64,000 bases of DNA, taken from Trachythela sp. YZ-2020. Lineage: Eukaryota > Cnidaria > Anthozoa > Malacalcyonacea > Clavulariidae. Of this stretch, positions 23,501 to 35,700 are shown piece after piece (the first letter of the stretch is position 1; each line of letters starts with the position of its first letter). A model generated the notes under the pieces. It was given only the letters and a program-made list of their open reading frames with translations, did not search any database and was not told the DNA's origin. The stretch lies in contig JADLSH010000367.1 of the NCBI GenBank assembly GCA_016169945.1, positions 5,268,001-5,332,000 of the forward strand, in the 5' to 3' direction. Both the position numbers and the translations under genes were made by a program.

Positions 23501-25762
23501 CATTTCCGGGATGCCTCCGGACCCTCCCTAGAATTCTCATGCCTTCGGCTCGAGGCCCCCGGTGGCGGGCCCCCACCCAATATTTCATAAAGTGTCCGCC
23601 ACTGCAGTTCAGTTATAGAAACGCAGATGACGTCATAACGTGGTAAGAAAATTAGTGACCCAATTGCCCCAAAATATTCATCCACAAAACCTGTAATAGT
23701 TTATTTTGATATTGAAGAGTTAGTAGGAAATGTTTCAGAATGTTTTGTACTTTTTATAGCTACAGACTTTTTATTGAACCATTCACTGGGAAAGGAATCG
23801 AACGGATGTTTTCCGCCTGCAGCGAAACGACGAAAAAGGGTAATTACATTAGTATAACCAGGCTAGCTCACTCAAGTACTGTAATATCAGTATATAGTAA
23901 AAGAATAGTGTGCAACATGCAAAAAGACTAGGTTGGAACATCAATCTAAATCATTGTCGCAGCTCCTATTGTATAAAATGAAACCCGAAGTTTTGTGAAG
24001 AATTATATGCTTATCTTTTGTTGTAGGAAAGTATCATTGATGCATCAGAGGACTCGCAGTTAGAAGCTGCTATCGCTGCGTCGTTAAAAGAGACGTCGAC
24101 TCAAATATCAACTAACAACCTACGAGATAAGGATTACGTCATGGATACTCCTGATGAAGATAGTTTGACTGAGTTTACGGATTCTGAATCTGAGTCAGAA
24201 AAACCTCTTAAAGATACTTTGGAAAATAATTCCGTTAATAATGATAGAACTATAAAAACAGTAAAGTGGGAGGAAAATGATTATAGTAAACAGAAAGAGA
24301 AAAATGTTGATAGTGGTATCTGTCGTAAAGAAAACGAAACATCAGAAACAAGAAACGATATTAAAAAACAAGGTGATGACGTGGAGGGTAAAGAGTCTGA
24401 AGGAGAGGATGATGCACTCGATCCTGGTGAGTTAAGTCAGCCTACAGTAGACTGTTTGTAGTGTTCAATTCTATTTTGATAAATATGATCTACATTCATG
24501 GTGAGTGTTGAGTAATGAAGACCGATACGCAGGGTCTTATCTCTATCCTTCTACCTAGATGAAAGCTATTAATGAAACCAAAAAAACGTTAATTTTGGAG
24601 CGGCGCTTATTAAGAAAAGATTGACAAAATGCTCATACTGACTGCCTTATTTGCATTAAAAAACAAAAAAGGAGAACAAAAGACGTATAATTTCTACAAA
24701 AATAAATGCATGTGAGGGTGCGGCACTTATTAAATATATTCCACTTCTGATTATACATCTTGTAGATTGCGTCAAAGCATACATAATGTTGAGATATCCT
24801 AATGGAAAACGAAAACAAAAGACATTTCCTGCTGAAGCAGCTATGCTGGTGAGTAATATTTTATGTATATGTAGTATAATGTTGTACACCTTTGTATGGC
24901 AGGACTTAATTTGGGACTCTATTTGTCCTGTTGTCTGCGCCTTCAATTATTTTTGATTGTTAAATTAATAAATAAATAAAAAGAACAAGTCTTTATATCG
25001 TCAAACAACAAAACTATTCTTTTCAACTCGCTATTCGCTAAGTGCTTAATTAGTTAGTAGAACACTTATGGATAGAACCATTGGTGTGAAGAAGAGAGGG
25101 GGGGGGGCAGTTGGGGGGGAGGCTCTCTAAAATAATTCTTACACATGTATAATTTTCCATAGTATGCATTCTGCAAGTTTACTATTCCAGGCAATTTTCC
25201 AGGCATGAATGTCGTATAAAACGCGGTCATGAGATTGGGGGGTTGGTACTTATAACGTCATCCATACCCGGATGTTTTCACCTATGGTAACATGCTCGTC
25301 TAGAGAGCCCGGCCTTCGTTATGTAAACACATTCTAGGTAACATATGGGTATCTATAACGTCAACGAAATTTAATTTCACCTTTCATTTCCATCTCTTTA
25401 CAAGAATAAATTTAAAAATAACACTTTTTGGTCTTCAATTTTTCATTTAAAGCTCATACGTGTAAGTTCAATAACATGACCACATTGAACTGAAGGAATC
25501 ATAACTGTTCCTATACGAGAACTTCAGTACATGTTTAGCTTGTTCGTTCGTTATCTGACAGTGTTTTCCCAACTTTGTTTCACAGGATCTTATCAAATAT
25601 GTACAAAGTCAAGGATTTTCTAATGAAAGATATGAACTTGTTACAAATTTTCCACGCAAGAAACTTTCATATATGGACTCTGATCTTTCATTAAAAGACG
25701 CTGGACTCTTCCCGAGAGAAACTGTGTTTGTACAAGAAAGATTGCACGATAATTCGTCGTAA
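17535..25762 (+). CDS. UBXN7: UBX domain-containing protein 7 (p97 adaptor)
   Basis: Eleven coding exons join in phase into 487 residues (human UBXN7 is about 489): 17535-17725, 18239-18306, 20483-20551, 20872-20981, 21343-21489, 21776-21866, 22090-22143, 23766-23839, 24027-24426, 24766-24848, 25586-25762. Domain order is an N-terminal UBA (about 1-50), a UAS thioredoxin-like domain (about 110-255; LNRDVWSNEAVRNIMAEHFI, SVLDPRTGEKLVEW), a UIM at about 273-290 (EDSQLEAAIAASLKE), a long acidic linker in the big exon, and a C-terminal UBX with LRYPNGKRKQ and the p97-binding loop in TNFPRKKLS. In the family, UBXN7 links p97/VCP to neddylated cullin-RING ligases and ubiquitylated substrates. The start is the ATG opening the UBA, preceded by an in-frame TGC-rich leader without better options. 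Orthology is very strong; intron 7 holds a hAT insertion. Confidence 0.96.
17880..18093. mobile_element. Inverted-repeat MITE in UBXN7 intron 1
   Basis: ATACAGAGAAATCAAAATTG at about 17887 pairs with TTTTGATTTCTCTGTAT at about 18068. Inner arms GATATCTCGGTTT / TGAGATATC and ACGATACAAACTTTCC / GGAAAGTTTGTATCGT also pair. The element is about 210 bp, AT-rich and non-coding. Confidence 0.65.
18320..18602. repeat. CCTGGAAAGTCCTGGA-word repeat
   Basis: Variants of CCTGGAAA and GTCCTGGA recur through this stretch, including a 20-bp unit TCCTGGATTTTTCTTCTTA present twice in tandem (about 18344-18382). It lies in UBXN7 intron 2 and is flanked by GTACGGCCCC / GGTGTACGAACCC. Function unknown. Confidence 0.55.
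18776..18862 (-). repeat. tRNA-derived SINE, second family
   Basis: On the minus strand: TACTCTGTAGCTCAGTTGGT then TAGAGCGC (A box), GGTTTGATTTC (B box), and GGGCCTAAAGTTGCCTTTTT. The same family is at 19176-19320. Base changes in the B box suggest it is not a working tRNA. Confidence 0.65.
18962..19060. repeat. AATCCGGCCGGATTT palindrome cluster
   Basis: The palindromic word AATCCGGCCGGATT or a close variant appears three times within about 90 bp, with the start marked by GGGGTGCACCAGATTT. It is probably a piece of an interspersed repeat. No gene is associated. Confidence 0.5.
19176..19320. repeat. Head-to-head SINE fragments forming a hairpin
   Basis: AGGAGCAGTTGCAAAAAATG and TGCATTTTTTCGCAACTGCTCC are reverse complements, as are CCTCTGGCAGGAAT and ATTCCTGCCAGAGG. 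Two truncated copies of the 18776 SINE family lie in inverted orientation, meeting near 19246. Confidence 0.65.
22482..23604 (-). mobile_element. hAT transposon remnant with 8-bp target duplication
   Basis: Terminal inverted repeats CAGTGGCGGACACT (left) and AGTGTCCGCCACTG (right) are flanked by CAGTTCAG at 22474-22481 and 23605-23612, a perfect 8-bp duplication. On the minus strand about 23207-22860 encodes the C-terminal hAT dimerisation region: YPNLFKLIKVSKTLPVGTAT, then NRILSWARNSLD and LLSMNKDIM, with frame disruption between. The N-terminal and catalytic parts are gone. It sits in UBXN7 intron 7. A similar right end (GTCCGCCACTGC) is at 56930. Confidence 0.9.
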
Positions 25763-28307
25763 TGTTTGGCTGAACATATCTTACCTGCACGTTAGTCGTA
25801 ACTAATAACTATTTTAAACAGAAGAATTTGTTTAGTAAAGGTTATAATATGATACTAACATACCAGTACTAACAATTAAGGATTTAACAGTGCAAAAATT
25901 TTACCAAAACTCAAAAGCGAGTGAAAGTTGGGAAGATGGTCAATTAATATCAGGATACTGTTAAATTCTCTATTGTACGAGCATTGTCATATGATTACTT
26001 GTTTATTGTTTGGTTGTATATTTTTGCCTTTTAAAAAACGTTGTTTCTGAGTTCATTTCGAAATAATGCATGTAACATAAATTATATAATTTAAAGAAGT
26101 AATTATTGAACTTGCGTATATTTGTAGGCAAGCTAGCATCCCGCTCATGAACAGCTGGGGATATAGATTCATGTCTCGCTGTTTATGCGTTAGTGTCAGT
26201 GGTTAGGGTTGGCAATCAATAACAGCGAGATACGAATCTATAACCATCGCTCACGTAGAAAACATATTTAACATTGTGTACTGCAAATGATTAAAATTGG
26301 GTGCGCGTGATATTGCCACGTGTCTGGAACATATATGGAAGAGAACTAAAGAAAACAGCTTGATAGGCAAAAGCATATGGCTGCAGAAGTTAGGGAACCA
26401 TGCATGGAGCGACGCTATACCCCCATAGTCTAAAGGCAATTTTCATTACGGTCGCTTTGACCGCGCGGGCGGAACGACCATGTTTCAACTTTCGCTGTAG
26501 GTGTCTAGCATGATATTTTTTGTCCGCTTTACACCTCGCGGACACGCCTGAAAGTTGAACTACATTTAACTTTTTTGGCGTGCCCGCGCGACTAATTATT
26601 CACGTGATTCGAATCAGTCACTTCGCCCGCGCGGAGAAAACGACCGTAATGGTAAATGGCCTTACGGGCCGGGAATAACTCCAAATTCAAAACGTGCGCT
26701 TCAAAACGTAGTTGAAATAAGAATTCTCGAGTTAATAGAGGTGTTGCACCATCACGTGACGAAATTCTACAATCTTTAACGTGCAACCTATAATTATTCC
26801 CTCGCGAGTTTAAAATGTTTGAATAATTCGCATTGCTGACGTCAGCATTATTTTCTGATGCTGTTAAAAACTACGTTTTATCCAAACCTAACGCGAAAAA
26901 CTTAGGTTAGGTGTTGAAATTACTGTTGTTGATCGAACGCGAAATTTGAAATATATTATTAATATGGAAACTCGTATAAATCAAGTTCTTTCGAGTAATT
27001 ATACTTCAGCTCAGCGTGAAAGCTACCGTAACGTTTACACATTGCAATTTGTCAGGCCGATTCGGATCTATCATTGTAATGATATTTGGATAATACGTCG
27101 AACTCTTCTTCAACTGCAGGGCTCGCAAAATTTTAGAAAAAGTGATTGCCCTTAGGCAGGTCACACCAAAAGTTTGGTTGCTCAAAGCTATTTCTGGCTT
27201 GCCCACATCAATTAAGTGAAAAATGAACCACAGCAGTGTATGGGGCGACCTGGAAGCTGCGGCCATGTTTTATCTCGCGAGTTGCGTGAATTGAATTTAC
27301 CCCTTGCGATTAACACACGCCCACTAAAACAGGGTACGGGGAAATTTGTTTTATTGCCCATAATTAAACCCTTTGATATCAACACATTTTCAATACATTT
27401 GACAAATCAACTTTTCACACGGCTTTATTAAATGCATAGACGAAATGACAAGACTTGTAAAAGTATGTTCTTAATCGTGGTCTTAGCCTAATTTCTGGTT
27501 GCCCGTCGGGACATAAGTCAAGAGATTTTGGTTGCCCGACAGAGATTTTAGCTGCCCTGGGTCGTCGGGCAGGCGATTTTGCGAGCCCTGATCAAATAAC
27601 ATCATCAACTTACAAATATTCGCCATTAGCCATTCCTCAAAACATAAAATAAGTCTGAGAAATCAGAATGTGCAAACATAGCTTAAGAAAAATAAAATCA
27701 TAAAAATAAAATAATCTAAACGTATAAGAATTCATAACCATAAAAATTAGGTTATAATTTTATTTTCATTACTATTTCGAGGAAATACATACTATTAAAA
27801 TTATCATTCGTAAGTTTGTTTGTCTTCCTTCATGAAATTCCCTATATGGCACTGTCTTGATCTCTTCGCTCTCGTTTACTAAATAATAAAGAGAAAAAGT
27901 CTCACTTGAAGTTGAATATCAATAAACATGAATAGCAGGTAATACTTCGGTCAATTTGCTCATTCACAAAAATGCGGACTCCCCAAGTTCTGCGTTAAAA
28001 TGAAATTCTCTTCATCTGTATTTGATATACAGTGATTGTTTCTAGGTTACCAGCCATTTGAGGTACCTCAATAAACGGTTTTATTATTATCACTATTACT
28101 GCATTTTTTCCACAGATGGCAGACAAAAGATTACAGATGGTCTACATTGTCTTTTCTATTCATTGTTAGGCACCATCTATATGGGTTTAAATACCACGTA
28201 ATATCTACAATTTAGCCAACCTCGCCCCAAACACGCTGGGTAAAGAGCCTGGCTTGCGATGTTGCAATTTAGCCTGCTAGTATGCATGCGCACACATGTT
28301 AACAGTT
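25763..28307. other. Intergenic between convergent UBXN7 and TPT1
   Basis: It contains the UBXN7 3' untranslated region (no clear AATAAA found), a GC-rich inverted-repeat element (about 26430-26665; ATTACGGTCG...CGACCGTAAT), half of the 48.5-kb foldback family (26739-26905) and a MITE with CAGGGCTCGCAAAAT ends (27117-27590). An AATAAA on the minus strand at about 28079-28084 could serve TPT1. No further gene is seen. Confidence 0.55.
27117..27590. mobile_element. MITE with CAGGGCTCGCAAAAT ends
   Basis: The left end CAGGGCTCGCAAAATTTT matches the reverse complement of the right end GATTTTGCGAGCCCTG. Inner GCTCAAAGC and TTGCCCGAC words recur. hAT-like by its CAG start, but no 8-bp duplication is visible. 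Non-coding. Confidence 0.65.
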
Positions 28308-31300
28308 TCAATATAATACTTCAAAACTTACACATTTCTCTTCAACAAGCCCATGCTTGAAGAAGATCATGTATGGGTCTCCATTTTCTCGATAATTCAG
28401 AAAACAAATCATGCCATCTGGGTTCCCACTCTCTCCAGTATATAGGACAAGGTCATTCCACATTGCTTTCAATTTCTTTACAACCGCAGTTATTCCATTT
28501 TTAAAACATGCAGCCTCATCCTCTTTAGACTCGTCAACTAGACATTTATGTATTCGCTTTACATACGGTTTGAGAGTTTCTGAATAGTCCTTTTTTGACA
28601 AAGCTGATGCTGGTTGTAATCTATGGTTAAACACAATATTGACGCCATAGGTAGAATCACTACTGAATTCCTCAGCAGCTGGTTCTTCTGCAGACTTATT
28701 TCCTCCAATTAGGGAATCATCAATGTCACCAGAACTTTCTGCCACTGTCTACAGCAAAATAATGCATACCGTAATCTCTCTAAGAAGTCCCCGGGGGCTT
28801 ATTTCAGGCACCTTTGGAGGGGGGCTTATTGGAGAAGGGGGGCTTATTTATTTTCAATTTTTCCATAAAATATGATAATTTTGTTCGAGCACGGTACAAT
28901 GTGTAAAGAAAATATTAACAAAACATTAGAGGGGGGTGGGCTTATTAATGAGGGGGGCTTAATAAATTTCTTTATCTAAAAAGGGGTGCTTATTAGAGGG
29001 GGGGGATGTTATTAGAGATCACCATAATAGTAAAGAATCAGAATAAAATGCTTTATAAAGTGGCAACCTTGACCACATATCTGAAAATATTGAATGTTCT
29101 GTAAAGTATACCAAATATTGCAGGTAATAATTTGAAAAAGAGAACTTAAAATGAAACACATTCTAACATTACTTTACATGTAAGAACATACTTTATACAA
29201 CAGACTTGGTCTATCAGTGAATACAACTAAGTTGACTGGTTCCAAATCAATATTGGATACTGTATTGCATAATAAATTCACAAATCCTTAACAAGTTACC
29301 CAGGTCTCTTCAGAGCCGCCACTTACTTTGCCTTCAATTTCATAGTATAAATCATCAATAAGCTTCATAGGGAAGGCATCTGTGAATAACTCATCACCTA
29401 AAACACACAATGATTTTTACTTAGAGTATAGACTTAATACTGTACAACTAGATATTTTAAGTAATAATGAGAAAACAACTTGAGATGGATTGGCTCCTGT
29501 GCATTAATAATTTAACAAAATTTTGTTTGATACAATTAAGTTGACCATGAACAGTACTGCCCGCGTCCTGCCTCCAAAAACGCCCGCGTCTGCTCTGCCC
29601 GCCCATGTCTGCTGGACGCAGTCATCGTAAAGCTTGGTTTCCATTAAAACGTAATCATCGCAAGTGTCACAACAACTTTAAAAAGGTGGAATTTTTAATG
29701 GCAACTGTGATTTAATGGCAACGTGAGTCAAGACGATAACTAAGACTCTCATGATAAAGTGGCAGGGATATGTTTGTTGCAATAACGATTTTTGCTATGA
29801 TGACTGTTGTGATTTAATGGAAACTAGAGTTAACATATTCGGGAAAACGAACTATGCATATTTGCATACTCGTAGTTTGGCGTGAAAACAAACACGCGTC
29901 ACTGCTAGCAAAGCCAAAGAGTGAAATGTTGAATCCGAGAATGAATTTGCATCGAACCTAAACAACTTACATTTACTAAAACCATTATGTTTCAACATGT
30001 TGTGCCTAAACATGCGCTTATCTTAAGTTGTTAAAAACACATATTGGAACTGTAGGCATAATTGACCGTATTAACTGGTATTATTTATAGGTTTGATTAA
30101 AGCATATACAGCATTTCGATATAAACTATACAAGTACCATATAAACTTGTATGAACACACTAAGATCACACATAAGCAAATGTATCTGTATATGTCAATA
30201 CTGGCTAACAATGTGTAAAGCTATATATTTAATTTGTATCGTACTAATGCCAATGAGGCAAGGCCTACCTGCGCATTGTGATTCACTGTACACACACTGT
30301 TTTGTTATTGTCAAGAGTTACTTTTCTTAATGGACTAGCTATAAATGTCCAGGAAACTACTTTTGTGTTTTAATGAGAGGGAGTTATCACCTGAGTTTCA
30401 AAGTTACAGCATAAATTGTTTTAAAAACACTTCGATATTTACTGCACTTGCGAAGCACAAAGAACTGAAAGAAGGATCTGAAAGAAGGCTGCAAATATCA
30501 AGCGAGTAACAGCAGTAAATTTCCCATGGAAATGTATAACACATGAAGATACTAGACAAATAATGTTTCTCATATGAAAATCTCCAAAGAGAAATGTCTC
30601 TCACTGCGTCCACTTGCCCACAGATGCAAAGCGAATGCACAGTGCCTGCAGGACAGATGCACACACAAAATTTCTTCGCAGAACTGTACGTGCATTTGTG
30701 GTCCAAAGCTGCAATGTCTTGATGGCAAGAAGTTTTGCCATAGCAACAATGTAGAATGTAGTCTGTTGTGGTATTGAAAAAATACTGCATACCATTATCG
30801 AAAAAACATCAGTACTATCCTGAGATATATTGGAGTACCAAATTTCCAAAATCAAAACTGGCTGTTTCATATATTGTTATTCATTACTATGAGTATTCAC
30901 AAAAAATTTTGAGTCACTGGTTACAGAGTTTTTTGGTTCTAAACAGCTTGGTTACCGTTAAGATAATCCATACTTAAAAAGAATCTAAACATAAAAATGC
31001 ACCCCTCTTTTTAAATGTCAACTGATTGTCCAGTTTAATAGTTTGGCAAAAGGTAGGTTCAAAATTTGGTAGTTTCTTATATTGAAAAAATACAGAAATA
31101 TTATTGACATTTGTACAGTGGGGCTAAAAAGTTTACACCTGCATGTGTGTACAAACTATGTTCTGAAATATCTATGACATACGGTGAGTGACAATGTAAT
31201 GTGTACACAATATGATATAAATTGATAATTTAGAATATAAAGTGTAAAACAATATATAAACAGAGGATACTCATATCCTAAAATCTAGGGATGTGCCAGT

Positions 31301-32419
31301 AATTGCCCAATTGCTTGGAAGCCCATTAAACCAAATAAGATCAACACTCCACCCCACAGGGTCTGAAATTTGCAGTATCCCAATATCCACAGGATTCTAA
31401 AATTTGGTTTTGGATACTAAGGTGTGAATGACTTGTATCCCAACTGGATACCACACAATTTCAAACATTAAGATAATGCTAAATGTCTCTGGTCAACATT
31501 CAAGATAAGTGTATAGACGTTTGCTGAAGGTTTATACGCATCTTAGTGTATTAAATTCATGATGCCAACTCCTGTTGTTATTGTACATTTCTTATAACAG
31601 ATGTGTCAGGGATGCCAAAACTTTCGGTAACCAATATCCAGTGGGATACCAGATTCTCAGGGGGATACTTTGAATCCTGATATCCCAGTTCAATATTGAA
31701 AAAAAAATCTAATTTCAGACCCCCCAGCCCTACAAAGAAATTTGGTGTTATATAGGACAGGCGTTAATTTCAGCTCTTATATTATGGTAAATTGGGGGCG
31801 GGCAAAGCTTGAGGTTTTCTATGACCTGACAAATATCACCTCAAATATCACCTGCACATTTTAAAACAGCCAATTATTGTCTGATTAATAAACTGTTTGA
31901 TTATTAATTGGCTCATCTCCACTAAAAACCCAAGATATGAATGAAGAATTCTAAATGGCAGGTATCTTAAATAAATCATCACACCAAGTGCCTGGATGAA
32001 CTTCTTATTATAAATTCGAAATAAATTCATATTAAAGTTCCTTCTTTCTCGGTCTCATGATAAAATTGAAATAAATTTGTATATTATAAAGAATACATTT
32101 TAAAATTATTTCTTGTTTTTGATTTATATCTTAAGTTATTATACATTTAAAAAGACGATTACATTCGGTTTTCTTCTATATGTGTAACTAGTGTGTGGCC
32201 TTTATACGACAAATTAAAAAAGAAAATAACTTGACAACATCTAATGCAAAAAAGACTGAAATAAACAAAGCAAATTATAATACGAAATTTATTATCTGAA
32301 CTATAAATGATGAAAATATTCTGAGCAGTTCGGTAAATATGTTTAAAAACATCGTATATAGGCACAGGAATGTTTAAAGAATATTTCTTACCAGATATAC
32401 GGTCTTTATAAACGATCAT
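28308..32419 (-). CDS. TPT1: Translationally controlled tumour protein (TCTP)
   Basis: Three exons on the minus strand, 32419-32392, 29397-29327 and 28748-28332, join in phase into exactly 172 residues, the usual TCTP length. It begins MIVYKDRISGDELFTDAF, contains the TCTP signature region DIDDSLIGGNKSAEE and ends with PYMIFFKHGLVEEKC. TCTP is a cytosolic, abundant, calcium- and tubulin-binding growth and survival factor. After the final Cys codon the sequence is GTAAGT, a strong splice donor: either the stop lies in a further exon, or translation reads on for seven residues (VSFEVLY) to a stop at 28308. Pyrimidine-rich stretches upstream of the ATG could be the TOP motif expected for this gene. 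It is divergent from IDH3G, 329 bp away. Confidence 0.96.
28767..29035. repeat. AATAAGCCCCC repeat in TPT1 intron 2
   Basis: It starts TACCGTAATCTCTCTAAGAA and carries several GGGGGGCTTATT words on the plus strand, ending TTATTAGAGATCACCATA. The ends are inverted. It is the same family as 33190-33508. Confidence 0.65.
29398..32391. other. TPT1 intron 1, no second gene found
   Basis: This 3-kb intron is AT-rich. One stretch (about 31330-31720) repeats GGATAC/ATCCCA words, and the region around 29570 has CCCGCGTCTGC repeats. A cysteine-rich plus-strand frame at 30574-30777 lacks a signal peptide and splice context and is not annotated. Confidence 0.45.
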
Positions 32420-32748
32420 TTTTACGGATTGCGAACGATTGAAAACCTCTCTCAACTCAAGACGAAGGCCAAAGGATTAAAGAGAGCGACGGAAGTCACG
32501 AAACTGATTTTGTTTTTCTGAGACGTATATTTACATTATATTTACATGTCGCTACGCTTGCTGGGATGTGCTTTTGACAATGCTTTTGACTGCACTCACC
32601 CCCCGTCTACCAAATTAGAATTGCAAAATTGAAAGAGTGGAAAATTTATACTAATTGTCAAATATTCAAATTGTGATTTTTTTGAACATATTTTATTAAA
32701 TGTTGTAGACTTTTTTGCGTTGATATATTGGAAATCCTCTGGTCCACG
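32420..32748. promoter_or_regulatory. Bidirectional promoter interval TPT1 / IDH3G
   Basis: Only 329 bp separate the TPT1 ATG (minus) from the IDH3G ATG (plus), and both 5' untranslated regions must fit here. No TATA box suitably placed for either gene is obvious. CTCTCTTT and CTTCC pyrimidine runs on the minus strand near 32480-32505 are candidates for a TPT1 TOP start. Shared control is inferred from spacing alone. Confidence 0.6.
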
Positions 32749-35700
32749 ATGATATTAAATAAAGCTGGGAAATTTATTCAAAATTTTAGACCAATATTTT
32801 ATAGTCGTGGGGCAAATCATGCTTGTCGCTCTTTTATAACATCTGTTCAGGTAATATATTTAAAATACTGTACGAAAGCTTATTAACATTGTCGAAACTA
32901 TACTATATATTTTCCTAGTTGCTGTATACAAATCAGAAACTGTATATGGTTCTATTTCAGTTGTTCTAATTGACAGTAATTGTCTTGATTTTTAATTGTT
33001 GCTTGTTTCAATGTTTTGTACAAAACCTGACAACCCCCCTGATCAAATGCCACTTTCCTCTGCAAAGTCTTCTTGGCATTAATGGGATGCCTTGTGCATC
33101 CATTACTAACTTTCTGCCTGCCTGGTCTGCCTACAAAATCCAAAGTAGGAGAGTGATCAAGTGCATCACTCAATGACCCAATCAATCACATTTACCACAA
33201 TCTCTCTAATAAGCTCCCTCTCTCAAATAAGTCCCCCTCTCTAATAAGCCCTCCTTTTTAAATAAAAAAATTATTAAGCCCCCCTCACTAATAAGCCCCG
33301 CTCTAATAAGCCTGCCCCCCATTCACACAAAAACACAAGTGTTTTGATAAGATCTTTTGGTTTTCCTTACACATTGTACTGTGCTTGAACAAAATTATAT
33401 CATTTTACAGAAAAATAAATAAGCCCCGCTCTCAAATAAGCCCCCCTCACCAATAAGCCCCCCCTCCAAAATAAGCTCCCCGGGGGCTTATTAGAGAGAT
33501 TACGGTATACACACGTCAGGTGAATTATAAGATGAAATATCTATTAATTTGCCCAATATTGTTGGGATGGTTTTGGGTCATCTGCAGGGATGTCACAAAG
33601 TCATTGATATTGGGACTGAGGGTGTACAGTCAGGATCTTTGACCAACTTTTGGAAACATTTTGACCAACTATCTAAATGCCTGACTCTATATAATTCGTA
33701 ATGCGAGATACTTGTTATCTATTGTATTAGCACTACGTTTGTTGTACTTTCGACTCAGTATCACAGAAAAATATTTCTGGCACCAGAATAAAGAACTTGG
33801 ACAACAAAAATGATGCAAAAATGTTTGAATGAGTATACATGTGAAGTCTATAATTATTACCAAAATATGAACATGTTCACCCATATCTCAAATAGCGGAG
33901 TCAGTGGCTTACCGAGAACGTTTCTGCTGGGGGAGGGGGTGCTCATTCCAAGCTTTACAGACGACGCAGGCAAAAAAAGCGATGTTCGTTACTTTACAAC
34001 CTCATCCCCAAGTTTTGAAATAATATTTGCTCCATATAAGTACAATTACAAGCGACAGTGAATTGGTTTTGTTACTTTTGATATAATTATACACAATGTG
34101 AAAGTAATAACAGATGAGTTGATTGTAGTTGAAAATACAGATGAGTTGATTGCAGTTGTAGATAAAGTATGAAAAAAGTACAATCCTGGATGAGCAAATT
34201 ACTGCAGATGGCCCTGCATGTGGTTGTTTGAAATTTTAAAATTTAGCGACCAAGTTCAAATTCTACATTTTTAAAACCCCCGCTTGGTACGCCAATGAGT
34301 GGAATAATCTTTGCTGTACATAATATCTATATCTATATACATATTACATGTACAGTATGTACAGGGGGGTTTACTGTTAAACATTTATCAAAAAATGATG
34401 TTTTGCAATCAGGTTTTAGATCTGGTTGACCTGGTTTTTCCTCTTTATGTCATTTACTATTTAATGTTATAATAGGAATAATTTTGATGCATTTATTGAG
34501 TGACACTTATATTTAACATTATGACTAACTATTATCTACTTTGACCAACTTCTTAATGCTATTTTGACCAACTTTTAACCCAAAAATTATTGGGGGTGTT
34601 TCATCCCCCCCCCCTCCAGTAGTGACACTCCTGGTCATCTGTCTCTTGTCTAGCACTATTAAATCTTATACACATATATTTTTGTTCCTTTTGACGTAAA
34701 ATGCCATCAGGCCAGGCAAAAAATCATTGCAGGTAGCAATGTCCTACCATAAACATTGTTGAATTATGGGGGAAATGCAAAATATAAATTTGTCTTAATA
34801 ACAATACAAATTAATGAAAATATATAAACAAAATAATTGTTTCATTGTATAGCATTTTGACTCAAGATTGTTGGTGTATTATTATTAACCCATTAGCTGG
34901 CAATGCGCCCAGATGTGCCCTACTACAATTTTCGCTGCAACTTGTCTCGCAATGTTTGCTGGAAAAAAACATTGCAGGTTGCAGTGACATGTCAGACGTA
35001 CGCAACTTGTTTTGCGACCTGCAATGTTCCTACAATCATTGCAGTGCAATGCGTATGCACAATTTTACAGCGGACTTCACCAATTTGTTCTCCTGCTCGC
35101 GGGTCACTCTGTTTTGTGATTGGTTCTTTCCCCAAACATTGCGAGACAAGTTGCAGTGGGGTGTCACACGCTGCAACTTGTCTCGTAGCGTTGCGAAAAG
35201 TAGAAGCTGCTTCAACTTTCTCTGCAACTTGCAACGCAATGTTGCCTAGAAGGCCATGTTACACGAGGCAATTTTCGCTGCAACTTGTCTCGCAACGGCG
35301 TTGCATTGCAGATCGCAAGGGAAATTTCCTCGTGTAACACCCCTATTTTGCAACTTGTGTGTGTCGCAACGCTACGAGACAAGTTGCAGCGTGTGACACC
35401 CCCACTGCAACTTGTCAATGTTTGGGAAAAGAACCAATCACAAAACAGAGTGACCCGCGAGCAGGAGAACAAATTGGTGAAGTCCGCTGTAAAATTGTGC
35501 ATACGCATTGCAGGAACATTGCAGGTCGCAAAACAAGTTGCGTACGTCTGACATTTCACTGCAACCTGCAATGTTTTTTTCCAGCAAACATTGCGAGACA
35601 AGTTGCAGCGAAAATTGCCTCGTGTAACAAGGCCTTCTGTCTAATGCCTGATGATTTTACTCGTCAGTGGTAGGGTATAGTGCCAGTTATAGAGAATATT

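Noticed and set aside
24141..24461. Stand-alone acidic protein
   Set aside because: It is the acidic linker of UBXN7 exon 24027-24426 read through its splice donor.
30574..30777. Cysteine-rich 67-codon plus-strand frame in TPT1 intron 1
   Set aside because: It has about ten Cys codons but no signal peptide, no splice sites or poly-A context, and open frames occur on the other strand too. More likely chance.
34845..35673. Cluster of overlapping 65-145-codon frames rich in Cys, Asn and Gln
   Set aside because: They are translations of the large inverted repeat in several frames and mirror one another; not genes.
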